Part shown: in pieces, positions 1 through 7,947 of the stretch
Layout of the letters: every line of letters starts with the position of its first letter
Numbering within the stretch: position 1 is the stretch's first letter
NCBI GenBank assembly: GCA_042091695.1
Contig: JBELHA010000002.1
Span: 1 to 64,000 of the forward strand
Source: Flavicella sp042091695
GTDB taxonomy: Bacteria > Bacteroidota > Bacteroidia > Flavobacteriales > Flavobacteriaceae
Length of the DNA stretch: 64,000 nt
Direction: 5' to 3'
Position numbers and translations under genes: made by a program
Notes under the pieces: model-generated
Seen by the model: the letters and a program-made list of their open reading frames with translations, nothing else
Told to the model about the DNA's origin: nothing
The model's database searches: none

Positions 1-64
1 GGTGTTTGTTTCCAATTTTGTGTAAAATAGTCTGTGCGATAAATGTTTCTTCGGTTTGTATCAC
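1..64 (-). CDS. Partial CDS of unknown product, 5' end only
   Basis: On the minus strand a GTG codon (64-62) overlaps the TGA stop of the upstream phosphoethanolamine transferase gene as GTGA. It opens a frame that stays free of stops to the window edge, about 21 codons beginning M-I-Q-T-E-E-T-F-I-A-Q. The overlap and sensible residue composition suggest a translationally coupled downstream gene. There is too little sequence to name a family. It could be chance, because 21 codons are easily open in AT-rich DNA. Confidence 0.4.
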   Translation of the reverse strand, partial: MIQTEETFIAQTILHKIGNKH

Positions 65-1599
65 TTTCTATTGTTTTTAAGGAAAGAATTAGAATAAAAG
101 ATACTATTTTGTTTTTGATATTCGAAATTTTCAACACCTATAAGGTCCAATACGCTGTGGTATAAAAAATCGGTAGTTATATTTTTTGTTGAGTTTGCAG
201 CTAGATTTTCTACAAATAAAGGGTTGTTTTTCTCAAATGTATCAGAATACCATACAAGCATCGCAGGGTTCTTAGAGGCTTCGTTTTCTTGAGCATGAAG
301 CCATTTGTTTTCTTCTCCCAGTGCTTCTCCATGATCTGAAAGATAGATAAGCACCGTTTGTTTGCCTTCTTTTTCAAGTTGATGTATTGTCTCATTGAGA
401 AAGAAATCTAAGTAGCGTATTGTATTGTCATATGAATTTATAAGTTGTTCTTTCGATAGGGATGGAATATGCTTGCTATCTATGACCGGAACATATTTCC
501 TAAATTCTTCTGAATACCTGTTTTCATACCACCAATGGCTACCAATCATGTGCAGTGTCACAAACTGAGATTCTTGCTTTGTTAAGGTTTTTTTTAGTGG
601 AGGAATGAGTGCTGCATCTAGTTTTTTGTGAAAACTTAAAACGGAATGGTACGGGTCTATCAATTGAATATTGTTGTTTTGACTGATAAACGATGTGTAG
701 CTTTTTTCAGGGCTTTGGTTTCCAATCCAAGAGGTTGACATACCTATTTTGTTTAAAACAGAATAGATGGAATAGGTATTTTGTGTGGGGGTGTTTTCTA
801 TAGATTCATTTGTCAAAATCTGTGGCAAACTTATGGACGTATACGTTAAAGGGGTATATACTTTATCAAAACTTATAATATTATTTCTGCTACTTAGAAG
901 GGGAGTTGTTTTTCTAATATACCCATTGATTCCTAGGTGGTCAGCTCTTACAGATTCTCCTAAAACCAAAACAACAGTTATGTCGGTGTTTTTGTGAGTT
1001 ATTTCTCGAGTTATGGCACTTAATTTTTGATTTGGCCTTTCGAAATAGTCAATAATTCCTGTAACCAAACTATATGGCATTCTCGATGAAAATGTATGGT
1101 ATCGGTAGTTGTCTATTTTATAAAAAACAAACATAGCTATCAAAGCGAGTATCAAAAAAGGTATGTTAAAACCTTTTTTTGTTGTGGAATTTTGTTTTCT
1201 AATGAGCAAAAAAAGAAAAATGAGGACGCTAGCTATATAGATGATGAAGGGAGTTGTTAATAAATCTACTGCAATGTCAGGTTTGGTTTCAAAGGTGGCT
1301 TGAATTATAGCTTTTGTAATCGAAATATCTTGTGTATAGATCCAATAGGCATACAGTGAGAAAAATAAGAGAACTGGAACTAGTATACAACGAAAGAGAT
1401 ATCTATGAAGTGTGCCTATATAGCAAAAACCAAAGAGTGTAAATTGTATGAGTAAAAAATGAACACCGTATGAAAAGTAATCTTTAATCCCATTAAGAGG
1501 CAAGTGATAATAAGATGAAAAACTTATAAAAACAGCTATGAATAGATTCAATAACAGTTGAAAAATTAGTTGGTTTTTATATTTTTTTAGAACCTCCAT
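61..1599 (-). CDS. Phosphoethanolamine transferase, EptA-like, sulfatase fold
   Basis: Inner-membrane enzyme expected to transfer phosphoethanolamine, probably to lipid A or another surface glycan. The N-terminal 165 residues hold about five hydrophobic segments (near 10-30, 45-62, 68-90, 117-133, 146-162). The soluble alkaline-phosphatase/sulfatase domain follows. The metal-site motif LGESVRADH lies at about 213-221, a T-S-I-S-L-P motif puts the nucleophilic threonine at about T254, and SDHGE at 421-425 gives further metal ligands. These match the EptA/MCR layout, and 512 residues is near family length. The cysteines that flank the nucleophile in many proteobacterial EptA enzymes are absent. 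The start overlaps the remnant acyltransferase frame by 23 bp, so the two were probably once an operon for surface-polysaccharide or lipid decoration. The family call is firm; the acceptor is unknown. Confidence 0.85.
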   Translation of the reverse strand: MEVLKKYKNQLIFQLLLNLFIAVFISFSSYYHLPLNGIKDYFSYGVHFLLIQFTLFGFCYIGTLHRYLFRCILVPVLLFFSLYAYWIYTQDISITKAIIQATFETKPDIAVDLLTTPFIIYIASVLIFLFLLIRKQNSTTKKGFNIPFLILALIAMFVFYKIDNYRYHTFSSRMPYSLVTGIIDYFERPNQKLSAITREITHKNTDITVVLVLGESVRADHLGINGYIRKTTPLLSSRNNIISFDKVYTPLTYTSISLPQILTNESIENTPTQNTYSIYSVLNKIGMSTSWIGNQSPEKSYTSFISQNNNIQLIDPYHSVLSFHKKLDAALIPPLKKTLTKQESQFVTLHMIGSHWWYENRYSEEFRKYVPVIDSKHIPSLSKEQLINSYDNTIRYLDFFLNETIHQLEKEGKQTVLIYLSDHGEALGEENKWLHAQENEASKNPAMLVWYSDTFEKNNPLFVENLAANSTKNITTDFLYHSVLDLIGVENFEYQKQNSIFYSNSFLKNNRK

Positions 1600-2004
1600 T
1601 TAAAATAGGTTGATATTTATTGATTAAGAATGCAATTGGTGTTATGATTGCAATTTGAAGTAAAGTAACAGCTATCTTTTGAAGTTCCGTAAAATCAAAG
1701 ACAGTAATTCCAAAAATTAAAACTAGAAAAATCTTTATAAATGAAATGGTCCTTAACTGCAAGGCCAGGATTGGTATTGTGATTTTCCTAGTCGATTTAT
1801 AATAATGAGCTTTTTAAACCTTTGTACGATCTTGGCAAATGTTGTTTTAGAGGGGTGAAACATTCCCGCAATGATAAAAAAAAGTGGCATGTGAAAACTG
1901 TAGATATATTTTTCTAAAAAGGGAAAATTATGACCATATACAACGAGTAGTATTGCATATCCTTTTACTTGATCTATCCATTCAACTCTTTTTCCCATTG
2001 CCAC
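1577..2004 (-). pseudogene. Acyltransferase-3 family gene, internally deleted and frameshifted
   Basis: The upstream frame (2004-1753, 83 codons) encodes the N-terminus of an integral-membrane acyltransferase: ...EWIDQVKGYAILLVVYGH, with the conserved catalytic histidine at H25, then SFHMPLFFIIAGMF and QRFKKLI. It then runs into unrelated residues and a stop. The downstream frame, readable from about 1800 and ending at 1577, has the hydrophobic C-terminal pair of segments and an L-I-N-K-Y-x-P-I-L ending typical of the same family. Intact members have about 330-350 residues, so roughly 200 central residues are missing and the two ends lie in different frames. The product should be non-functional. 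It sits directly between glnS and the phosphoethanolamine transferase on the same strand. Confidence 0.75.
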
Positions 2005-2010
2005 AGTTTG

Positions 2011-4104
2011 TTACATTTTTTCTTCCAATATACTTCTAACATAAGGGTTTTTATCCTCTGTTTTCAAGGTGTTTAAAATGCTTATGAATGCTGATTTTAG
2101 CCAGTCGTTTGTCAACGTGTATTTAAGGGTTTCTACCTTTAATGTTGCGTTGTTAGCTGCTAAATTCACTTTTATAAAAGCCGCTAAATCTTCGTTTTCT
2201 TCAATTTTAATTCCTGCTGCTAATACGAGTATGGCACTTAGAATTTCTTTATTTGATTTCGCTACTTTTAGTGCTGGTATCAAAAATTCAAAAGAAATAT
2301 CTTTACTCAATGTGGCGATTTCACTTTTAATAGTATCTCTATCCTCGTCGTTTCTCGCTTTTAGGTATTTTCCTGCCAAAGGTCCAACTTTTTCAAAGGA
2401 AGCATTTCTCAATGGGCCTTTTTCCTTTTTTTCTTGTTTAGCCCAAGAATCTGTCAAGCCAACTGTTTTGTTGAAAACCAATGTTTCTTCATTTGAATCA
2501 GGGTCCATGCAGAAATATCCTTTGCGTTGGAATTGGAACTTGTCTCCAGCAACTGCAGTTTTTAGAGAAGGCTCTACAAAAGCAGTACCAATCTCTAATG
2601 AGTTTTTGTTGATATATTCTTTAAAGTCCACTTCTTTATTTCCATCCGGAGCTTCATTGTTAAACAAACGGTCGTACAAGCGAACTTCTGCCTTGATAGC
2701 GTGTTTGATAGATACCCAGTGAAGCGTTCCCTTTACCCTACGCATACTCGCTTCCGTTCCACTACCACTTTTAGAGTCTTTGTCATAGGTACAGTGAACT
2801 TCTGTAATGTTTCCATCAGCATCTTTTACTACGTCGTTTGCTTTGATGATATAAGTGTTTTTTAGACGAACTTCACCTCCAAGCTTTAGACGGAAAAACT
2901 TTTTATTAGCCTGTTCTCTAAAATCTTCTCTTTCGATGTATATCTCTTTAGAAAAAGGGACTTCTCTAGTGCCTGCTTTCTCATCTTCAGGATTGTTTTC
3001 AGCAGTTACCCACTCTTCTGAGCTTTCTTCGTAATTGGTAATAACGAGTTTCAAAGGGTCTAAAACAGCCATTACTCTTGGAGCTGTTTTGTTGAGGTCG
3101 TCTTTGATACAGAATTCTAGAAGAGATACATCCGTCACATTGTCTCTTTTTGAGATCCCTGCAGTTTCGCTAAATTTCCGAACAGCAGCAGCTGTATATC
3201 CTCTTCTTCTCAAACCTGAAATAGTTGGCATTCTAGGGTCGTCCCATCCTGCAACTACTTTTTCTTCTACCAGTTGTAGTAATTTTCGCTTACTCATTAC
3301 AGTGTAGCTAAGGTTTCTCCTGGCAAACTCTCGCTGTTTAGGGCGTAAGTTTTCCGGTGATATTACTTGGTCTACATACCATTCGTATAAGTCACGGTGA
3401 CTTTTAAACTCTAAAGTACAAATAGAGTGAGAAATATTTTCGAGATAATCAGATTCTCCATGCGTCCAATCATACATTGGATAAATACACCAGTCATTTC
3501 CAGTTCTATGGTGTTCTTTTTTGAGAATACGATACATAATCGGATCTCTCATATGCATATTGACATGTTGCATGTCGATTTTTGCACGTAAAATATGCGA
3601 ACCTTCTTCTAGTTCACCTTGTTTCATTTTTTCAAATAAAGATAAATTTTCCTCTACAGAACGATTTCTGTTTGGACTGTCAGTACCGAGTGTAGTAGGT
3701 GTTCCTTTTTGAACACGCATTTCTTCAGAGGACTGATTGTCTACATATGCTTTTCCATCTTTTATAAGTAAGATTGCCCAATCATATAATTGCTGGAAAT
3801 AATCTGAAGAATAGCATTCTTTGTCCCATTGAAATCCAAGCCATTGAACATCTCTTCTTATTGCATCTACATATTCTTGTTCTTCCTTTGCTGGATTGGT
3901 ATCGTCAAATCTCAAATTGACAGGTGCGTTGTATTTTTGACCCAATCCAAAGTTCAAGCAGATAGAGGCTGCATGCCCTATATGTAAATAACCATTTGGT
4001 TCAGGAGGAAAACGAAATCTTAACTTGTCTTTTGACAAACCATTTTTTAAATCGTCCTCGATAATTTGTTCTATAAAGTTCAACGTTTTCTTTTCTTCTG
4101 TCAT
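2011..4104 (-). CDS. glnS: Glutaminyl-tRNA synthetase with C-terminal extension
   Basis: Class I aminoacyl-tRNA synthetase that charges tRNA-Gln. The N-terminus carries PPEPNGYLHIGHA, with the HIGH signature at 41-44. The second signature appears as VMSKRK near 267-272, in the usual GlnRS form. The anticodon-binding beta-barrel region follows. At 697 residues it is about 140 longer than E. coli GlnRS. The extra C-terminal part (about 560-697) is rich in Lys, Glu and Ala with helical character and fits the GlnRS/YqeY-domain fusion common in Bacteroidota. That domain name is from family knowledge, not proven here. The start ATG at 4104 is the only sensible one. The next gene is divergent across a 222-bp gap. 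Confidence 0.97.
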   Translation of the reverse strand: MTEEKKTLNFIEQIIEDDLKNGLSKDKLRFRFPPEPNGYLHIGHAASICLNFGLGQKYNAPVNLRFDDTNPAKEEQEYVDAIRRDVQWLGFQWDKECYSSDYFQQLYDWAILLIKDGKAYVDNQSSEEMRVQKGTPTTLGTDSPNRNRSVEENLSLFEKMKQGELEEGSHILRAKIDMQHVNMHMRDPIMYRILKKEHHRTGNDWCIYPMYDWTHGESDYLENISHSICTLEFKSHRDLYEWYVDQVISPENLRPKQREFARRNLSYTVMSKRKLLQLVEEKVVAGWDDPRMPTISGLRRRGYTAAAVRKFSETAGISKRDNVTDVSLLEFCIKDDLNKTAPRVMAVLDPLKLVITNYEESSEEWVTAENNPEDEKAGTREVPFSKEIYIEREDFREQANKKFFRLKLGGEVRLKNTYIIKANDVVKDADGNITEVHCTYDKDSKSGSGTEASMRRVKGTLHWVSIKHAIKAEVRLYDRLFNNEAPDGNKEVDFKEYINKNSLEIGTAFVEPSLKTAVAGDKFQFQRKGYFCMDPDSNEETLVFNKTVGLTDSWAKQEKKEKGPLRNASFEKVGPLAGKYLKARNDEDRDTIKSEIATLSKDISFEFLIPALKVAKSNKEILSAILVLAAGIKIEENEDLAAFIKVNLAANNATLKVETLKYTLTNDWLKSAFISILNTLKTEDKNPYVRSILEEKM

Positions 4105-4326
4105 TGTCTTTGAGATTTATAAAAATTGAGAAGTATTTTGAATTCTTGTTTAAGCTTACAAATTTACTTAAAATAGCTTAGAATTTATTTTTTTCGATAA
4201 TAAGTTTTAAAGTGTTAAATGAGGTGTTTGTCCTTTTTTTAGTGCTGTTTGTCGATTAAATAACTGAGAGATATGCTTTTTTCGTAAAATGATTGGGTAT
4301 TATTAATTTAACTAAACTTTAGAATT

Positions 4327-4560
4327 ATGGAAGATTATGCATTAGATGGAAGTTTTTCTGAAGAATCAACTCGTCGTATTAAAGTGCCTAACGGTTGGGG
4401 TAGGCAGTACTATTCAGGAAAAATGATTCGTAAGGTAAAGAATTACCGTACAGATCTGAGTAGGCCAAACGAATTAAAAAAGATGTCCTTTATTCAACGT
4501 TTCATTGCGGAACACATAAGCGGGCTTAAAAAACGTAGAAGAGACGGTTCTTTAGATTGA
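4327..4560 (+). CDS. Small basic protein of unknown function, 77 aa
   Basis: I do not recognise this family. The 77-residue product is hydrophilic with no signal peptide or membrane segment. It begins acidic (MEDYALDG) and becomes strongly basic towards the C-terminus (KKRRRDG). The middle holds aromatic and Gly residues (NGWGRQYYSGK). It is judged real because it has its own gap on both sides, a good ATG, and is followed three bases after its stop by a strong hairpin terminator. The basic tail could bind nucleic acid or the ribosome, but that is only a guess. It lies divergent from glnS and ahead of folB. Confidence 0.6.
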   Translation: MEDYALDGSFSEESTRRIKVPNGWGRQYYSGKMIRKVKNYRTDLSRPNELKKMSFIQRFIAEHISGLKKRRRDGSLD

Positions 4561-4562
4561 AA

Positions 4563-4609
4563 TTAACAAAAATGTCGAGGTGGTACAATCACTTCGACAT
4601 TTTTGTTAA
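4563..4609. terminator. Terminator hairpin after the 77-aa gene
   Basis: Perfect 16-bp inverted repeat, 4563-4578 against 4594-4609. The stem can be extended inward by four pairs, one of them G-U, to a 7-nt loop at 4583-4589. The 3' arm contains T5, so it looks like an intrinsic terminator. It separates the small gene from folB. Confidence 0.75.
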
Positions 4610-4648
4610 ATAGACTATTGTAAACCATAAAACATAAAATCATTTCAT

Positions 4649-4656
4649 TAAATTTG
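4649..4656 (+). promoter_or_regulatory. Probable -7 promoter element for folB
   Basis: TAAATTTG matches the flavobacterial -7 consensus TAnnTTTG and ends 17 bp before the folB ATG. No TTG lies at the usual 17-23 bp upstream spacing; the nearest, at 4618-4620, is 28 bp away. The element is therefore supported by one half only. Confidence 0.4.
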
Positions 4657-4673
4657 TTCCCATAAATAGATGT

Positions 4674-5033
4674 ATGGGAGCAATAAAAGTTGAGAATATC
4701 CGGTTGTATGCGTATCACGGATGTTTGGAAGAAGAAGCAAAAATAGGTTCTGATTATAGAGTAGATGTATCTGTGAAAGCAGATTTGAAAGCCTCTTCTA
4801 TCTCTGACAAACTTGCCGATACAGTAGATTATGTGCATTTGAATTTGATTGTAAAGCAAGAAATGGCAATTCGTTCTGAGTTGTTGGAACATGTAGCTAA
4901 GCGAATTCTGGATAGGATTTTTACTGAAATACTTCTTGTCGCAAAAGCAAAGGTTTCCGTTTCTAAAATCAATCCCCCTATTGGTGGTGATGTAGAGCAA
5001 GTGACAATTTCATTGTCAAAAAGCAGAAAATAG
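4674..5033 (+). CDS. folB: Dihydroneopterin aldolase
   Basis: Folate pathway enzyme that cleaves 7,8-dihydroneopterin to 6-hydroxymethyl-7,8-dihydropterin and glycolaldehyde; it usually forms an octamer. The 119-residue product has the family pattern: IRLYAYHGCLEEEAKIG near the N-terminus, DTVDY in the middle, LLEHVAKRI with the pterin-binding Glu, and a C-terminal SKINPPIGGDVEQV segment holding the catalytic Lys. Length is normal. The ATG at 4674 follows an out-of-frame ATG at 4670. A -7 element lies just upstream, and tRNA-Cys follows on the same strand after its own promoter, so folB is probably transcribed alone. Confidence 0.93.
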   Translation: MGAIKVENIRLYAYHGCLEEEAKIGSDYRVDVSVKADLKASSISDKLADTVDYVHLNLIVKQEMAIRSELLEHVAKRILDRIFTEILLVAKAKVSVSKINPPIGGDVEQVTISLSKSRK

Positions 5034-5102
5034 ATTTTTTTGTATTCAAACGATTTTTTCAACACTGTAAATCAGTGTCTTGTAACATTCTCCAAAAATA
5101 TC

Positions 5103-5132
5103 TTGTGCAACCAATAAAAATAACTAAATTTG
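5103..5132 (+). promoter_or_regulatory. Flavobacterial sigma-A promoter of tRNA-Cys
   Basis: A TTG at 5103-5105 (-33 element) and TAAATTTG at 5125-5132 (-7 element, consensus TAnnTTTG) are separated by 19 bp, within the range known for Bacteroidota primary sigma factors. The tRNA starts 10 bp after the -7 element, so transcription would begin a few bases before the mature 5' end. This is the cleanest two-part promoter in the window. Confidence 0.75.
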
Positions 5133-5142
5133 CACCCTCAAT

Positions 5143-5213
5143 GGCGTTGTGGCCGAGTGGCTAGGCAGTGGTCTGCAAAACCATCTACAGCGGTTCGAAT
5201 CCGCTCGACGCCT
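5143..5213 (+). tRNA. tRNA-Cys (anticodon GCA)
   Basis: A cloverleaf folds by eye. The acceptor arm GGCGTTG (5143-5149) pairs with CGACGCC (5206-5212) with one G-U pair. There is a D-loop with GG, an anticodon loop with GCA at 5175-5177, and a T-arm with GGTTCGAATCC. The discriminator base is T at 5213. CCA is not encoded. A promoter and a terminator flank it closely, so it is a single-gene unit. Confidence 0.96.
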
Positions 5214-5218
5214 CAAAT

Positions 5219-5259
5219 AAAACCATCTTGTTTTTTCAAGATGGTTTTTTGTTTTTTTT
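5219..5259 (+). terminator. Intrinsic terminator of tRNA-Cys
   Basis: A 12-bp inverted repeat (5219-5230 with 5237-5248) closes a T6 loop and is followed by a long T-run. It begins six bases after the tRNA 3' end. Confidence 0.85.
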
Positions 5260-5368
5260 AACGATTCTTTTTGTGGGAAAATAGGATATTTGCAAGCTAT
5301 TGAATTGTATTATGTTTAGTAGGTTTCTTTTTAAATTGTATCTTAGTAAAACACAGAAGTAATACCCT

Positions 5369-6235
5369 ATGAAATTATATCCTATTGAAACTGGTAATAT
5401 CAAGCTTGACGGTGGTGCAATGTTTGGTGTTGTGCCCAAAAGCATTTGGCAAAAGACCAATCCAGCGGATGCCAATAATATGATAGATTTGAGTATGCGT
5501 TGTCTTCTAATAGAAGATGGTGACAAACTGATTTTAATTGACACGGGTATCGGAAACAAGCAGTCCGATAAATTTTATGGTTATTTTTATTTGACACATA
5601 ACAACTCTTTAGATACTTCCTTAGAAAAACACGGGTTTCATAGAGATGATATTACAGATGTTTTTTTGACCCATTTACACTTTGATCACTGTGGAGGTGT
5701 TATCAATAGAAATGTTCACAAAACAGGATACGAAACCGCTTTTAAAAACGCAGTAGTTTGGTCCAATAAACACCATTGGGATTGGGCAACAAATCCAAAC
5801 CCTAGAGAAAAAGCCTCTTTTTTAAAGGAGAATATTGCTCCTATTTTAGAGTTCGGGCAATTACAGTTTGTACCTGTCAATAGCAAAGGTCTGATTGTAG
5901 AGAGTCCTTTGAATTTTGATATTATAACTGTGGATGGTCATACTGAAAAACAAATGTTGCCCAAAATATTATACAAAGGAAAAACCATTGTTTTTGTCGC
6001 AGATTTATTGCCAACTATTGGACATATCCCTTTGCCGTATGTAATGGGCTATGATACCCGACCTTTGCAGACTATGAAAGAAAAAGCTGCGTTTTTAGAA
6101 ACGGCAGCAACTCATGAATACCTTCTGTTTCTAGAGCATGATTTTACACATGAATTGTGTACGGTTCAACAAACAGCAAAAGGAGTGCGTCTCCAAAACA
6201 CCTATACTTTTAACGAAGTATTCAATCAATTTTAA
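5369..6235 (+). CDS. MBL-fold metallo-hydrolase
   Basis: Cytoplasmic metallo-beta-lactamase-fold hydrolase; no signal peptide. The zinc motif HLHFDH lies at residues 102-107 and is followed by CGG. An IDTG strand before it (about 57-60) and later His-containing strands (VDGHTEKQ, EHDF) fit the remaining ligands. At 288 residues it resembles the lactonase/YtnP-like branch that acts on lactones or related esters, but the substrate cannot be read from sequence. It ends 18 bp before the subtilisin-like lipoprotein gene, so the two may be co-transcribed. Confidence 0.85.
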   Translation: MKLYPIETGNIKLDGGAMFGVVPKSIWQKTNPADANNMIDLSMRCLLIEDGDKLILIDTGIGNKQSDKFYGYFYLTHNNSLDTSLEKHGFHRDDITDVFLTHLHFDHCGGVINRNVHKTGYETAFKNAVVWSNKHHWDWATNPNPREKASFLKENIAPILEFGQLQFVPVNSKGLIVESPLNFDIITVDGHTEKQMLPKILYKGKTIVFVADLLPTIGHIPLPYVMGYDTRPLQTMKEKAAFLETAATHEYLLFLEHDFTHELCTVQQTAKGVRLQNTYTFNEVFNQF

Positions 6236-6253
6236 AATATATATAACTTTATT

Positions 6254-7915
6254 ATGACAATCAAAAAATCACTTTATGCTACATCACTTGCAGTAGTTTC
6301 ACTTATAGGATGTAAGTCTATTCACAAAATCCCTGTACCCTTAGCGATTCAGAATGCTATTGAGATGCCTGCTAAGAAACTAGAACTTACAGAGGTTCAA
6401 AAGCAAACTTGGGGACACGCAGATTTGGCTCAAGACAGTATCCCTGGGATGAGTGTTTTACAAGCCTATGCTTTTTTACAAGGAAAACCATCCAAAGAAG
6501 TTATTGTTTCAGTAAACGACTCTGGAGTTGATTTGGGACATGAAGATCTAAAAGAGATGTTGTGGGTAAATAAAAAAGAAATTGCTGGTAATGGTATTGA
6601 TGATGATAAAAATGGTTTTGTCGATGATGTACACGGTTGGAATTTCTTAGGAGATATTTATGATGAAAATCTAGAATTGACACGTATCGTTAAGTTACAG
6701 TCTAAAAAATTTAAAGGTAAAACAGCTACAGATATTTTAGAGGCAGACAAAGCCGAGTATACCGCTTATTTAGGGTATAAAACTAAATTTGACGAAAAGT
6801 TAGCTTCTGTCATTCAATCGAAAGAGAAGTACACAAATTACTCAAATATGTTCAAGAATACGCACGCTACTGTTGTACGTCTTACAGGTAATGAGACATA
6901 TACGTTGGCAGATGTTCAAGCTTTGGATTCTATTTCTCAAGCGGCTCTTGGACCACAAAAAAACATGGTGATGAGTGTCTTAGGAGGAGGGTCTACTTTG
7001 CCTTCTGAAATTGAAAATATCCAAAAAGGAGTAGACTATTATACCGATCAAGAAGCAAAATATTATAATTTAGAATTCAATCCTCGTACAGTCCTTGGCG
7101 ATAACGAAAACGATATTGAGGACGTTGTATATGGAAACGGAAATCCAAACAACATGCAAGACGATGAAATTCACGGTACTCACGTTGCGGGTATCATCCT
7201 AGCTCAAAACAACAATGATAAAGGAGTAGATGGTGTTGCAAAAAATGTAAAACTGATGACAGTTCGTTGTGTGCCTAACGGAGATGAGTATGATAAAGAC
7301 GTTGCTTTAGGGTTTAAATATGCTGTAGACAATGGAGCTAAAGTAATCAATACAAGTTTTGGAAAAGGGTATTCTTTACATGCGAAGTGGGTACACGAGG
7401 CTATAGCATATGCAGCCAAACACGATGTATTAATCGTAAATGCGGCAGGTAATGATGCTTCAAATATCGATGAGGTAGCAACTTATCCAAATGATGCCCC
7501 TGATATGGTAAATGAGCTAGCTGATAATGTGATTACAATTGGGGCAATGAGCTCTCAATACGACGAAAATATGTTAGCTACTTTTTCTAATTACGGAAAA
7601 ATTAATGTAGATGTTTTTGCGCCAGGAGTACAAATTTACGCCACGACTCCAAGTGATACCTATAAATATTTGAGTGGGACTTCAATGGCCTCTCCATCAA
7701 CGGCTGGTGTTGCTGCTATGATCCGTTCTTATTTTCCTAAGTTATCAGCTTCTCAAGTAAAGCATATCTTGATGAATTCAGGAACTTTGATCAATTTTAA
7801 AGTGTTGAAGCCAGGAACTAAAGAACTGGTTTCACTTTCTGAATTGTGCGTGTCTGGAAGAATTGTAAATGCTTACAGTGCGGTAAGAATGGCAGCTCAA
7901 ATGCTTGAAAAATAA
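6254..7915 (+). CDS. S8 (subtilisin-like) serine protease, lipoprotein
   Basis: Exported subtilase anchored as a lipoprotein: the lipobox LIGC places the acylated Cys at C20. The catalytic triad is visible as D89 (VNDSGVD), H307 (HGTHVAGI) and S477 (GTSMASP). The Asp-His distance of about 218 residues is far longer than in subtilisin and contains an inserted, largely charged region (about 130-260). No T9SS sorting tail is present; the 553-residue protein ends in the catalytic domain. It lies 32 bp upstream of the M1 peptidase, so the pair probably forms a peptide-degradation operon at the cell envelope. Confidence 0.92.
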   Translation: MTIKKSLYATSLAVVSLIGCKSIHKIPVPLAIQNAIEMPAKKLELTEVQKQTWGHADLAQDSIPGMSVLQAYAFLQGKPSKEVIVSVNDSGVDLGHEDLKEMLWVNKKEIAGNGIDDDKNGFVDDVHGWNFLGDIYDENLELTRIVKLQSKKFKGKTATDILEADKAEYTAYLGYKTKFDEKLASVIQSKEKYTNYSNMFKNTHATVVRLTGNETYTLADVQALDSISQAALGPQKNMVMSVLGGGSTLPSEIENIQKGVDYYTDQEAKYYNLEFNPRTVLGDNENDIEDVVYGNGNPNNMQDDEIHGTHVAGIILAQNNNDKGVDGVAKNVKLMTVRCVPNGDEYDKDVALGFKYAVDNGAKVINTSFGKGYSLHAKWVHEAIAYAAKHDVLIVNAAGNDASNIDEVATYPNDAPDMVNELADNVITIGAMSSQYDENMLATFSNYGKINVDVFAPGVQIYATTPSDTYKYLSGTSMASPSTAGVAAMIRSYFPKLSASQVKHILMNSGTLINFKVLKPGTKELVSLSELCVSGRIVNAYSAVRMAAQMLEK

Positions 7916-7947
7916 GAAACATATTTAGATAACTCAAGGTGAATAGG

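Noticed and set aside
2069..2722. 217-codon plus-strand frame opposite glnS
   Set aside because: It lies wholly antisense to the conserved glnS gene, has no recognisable domain and no promoter or terminator of its own. A shadow frame.
4563..5000. 145-codon minus-strand frame opposite folB
   Set aside because: It overlaps folB and the hairpin after the 77-aa gene; its residues are Cys/Phe/Ile-rich as expected of antisense AT-rich DNA.
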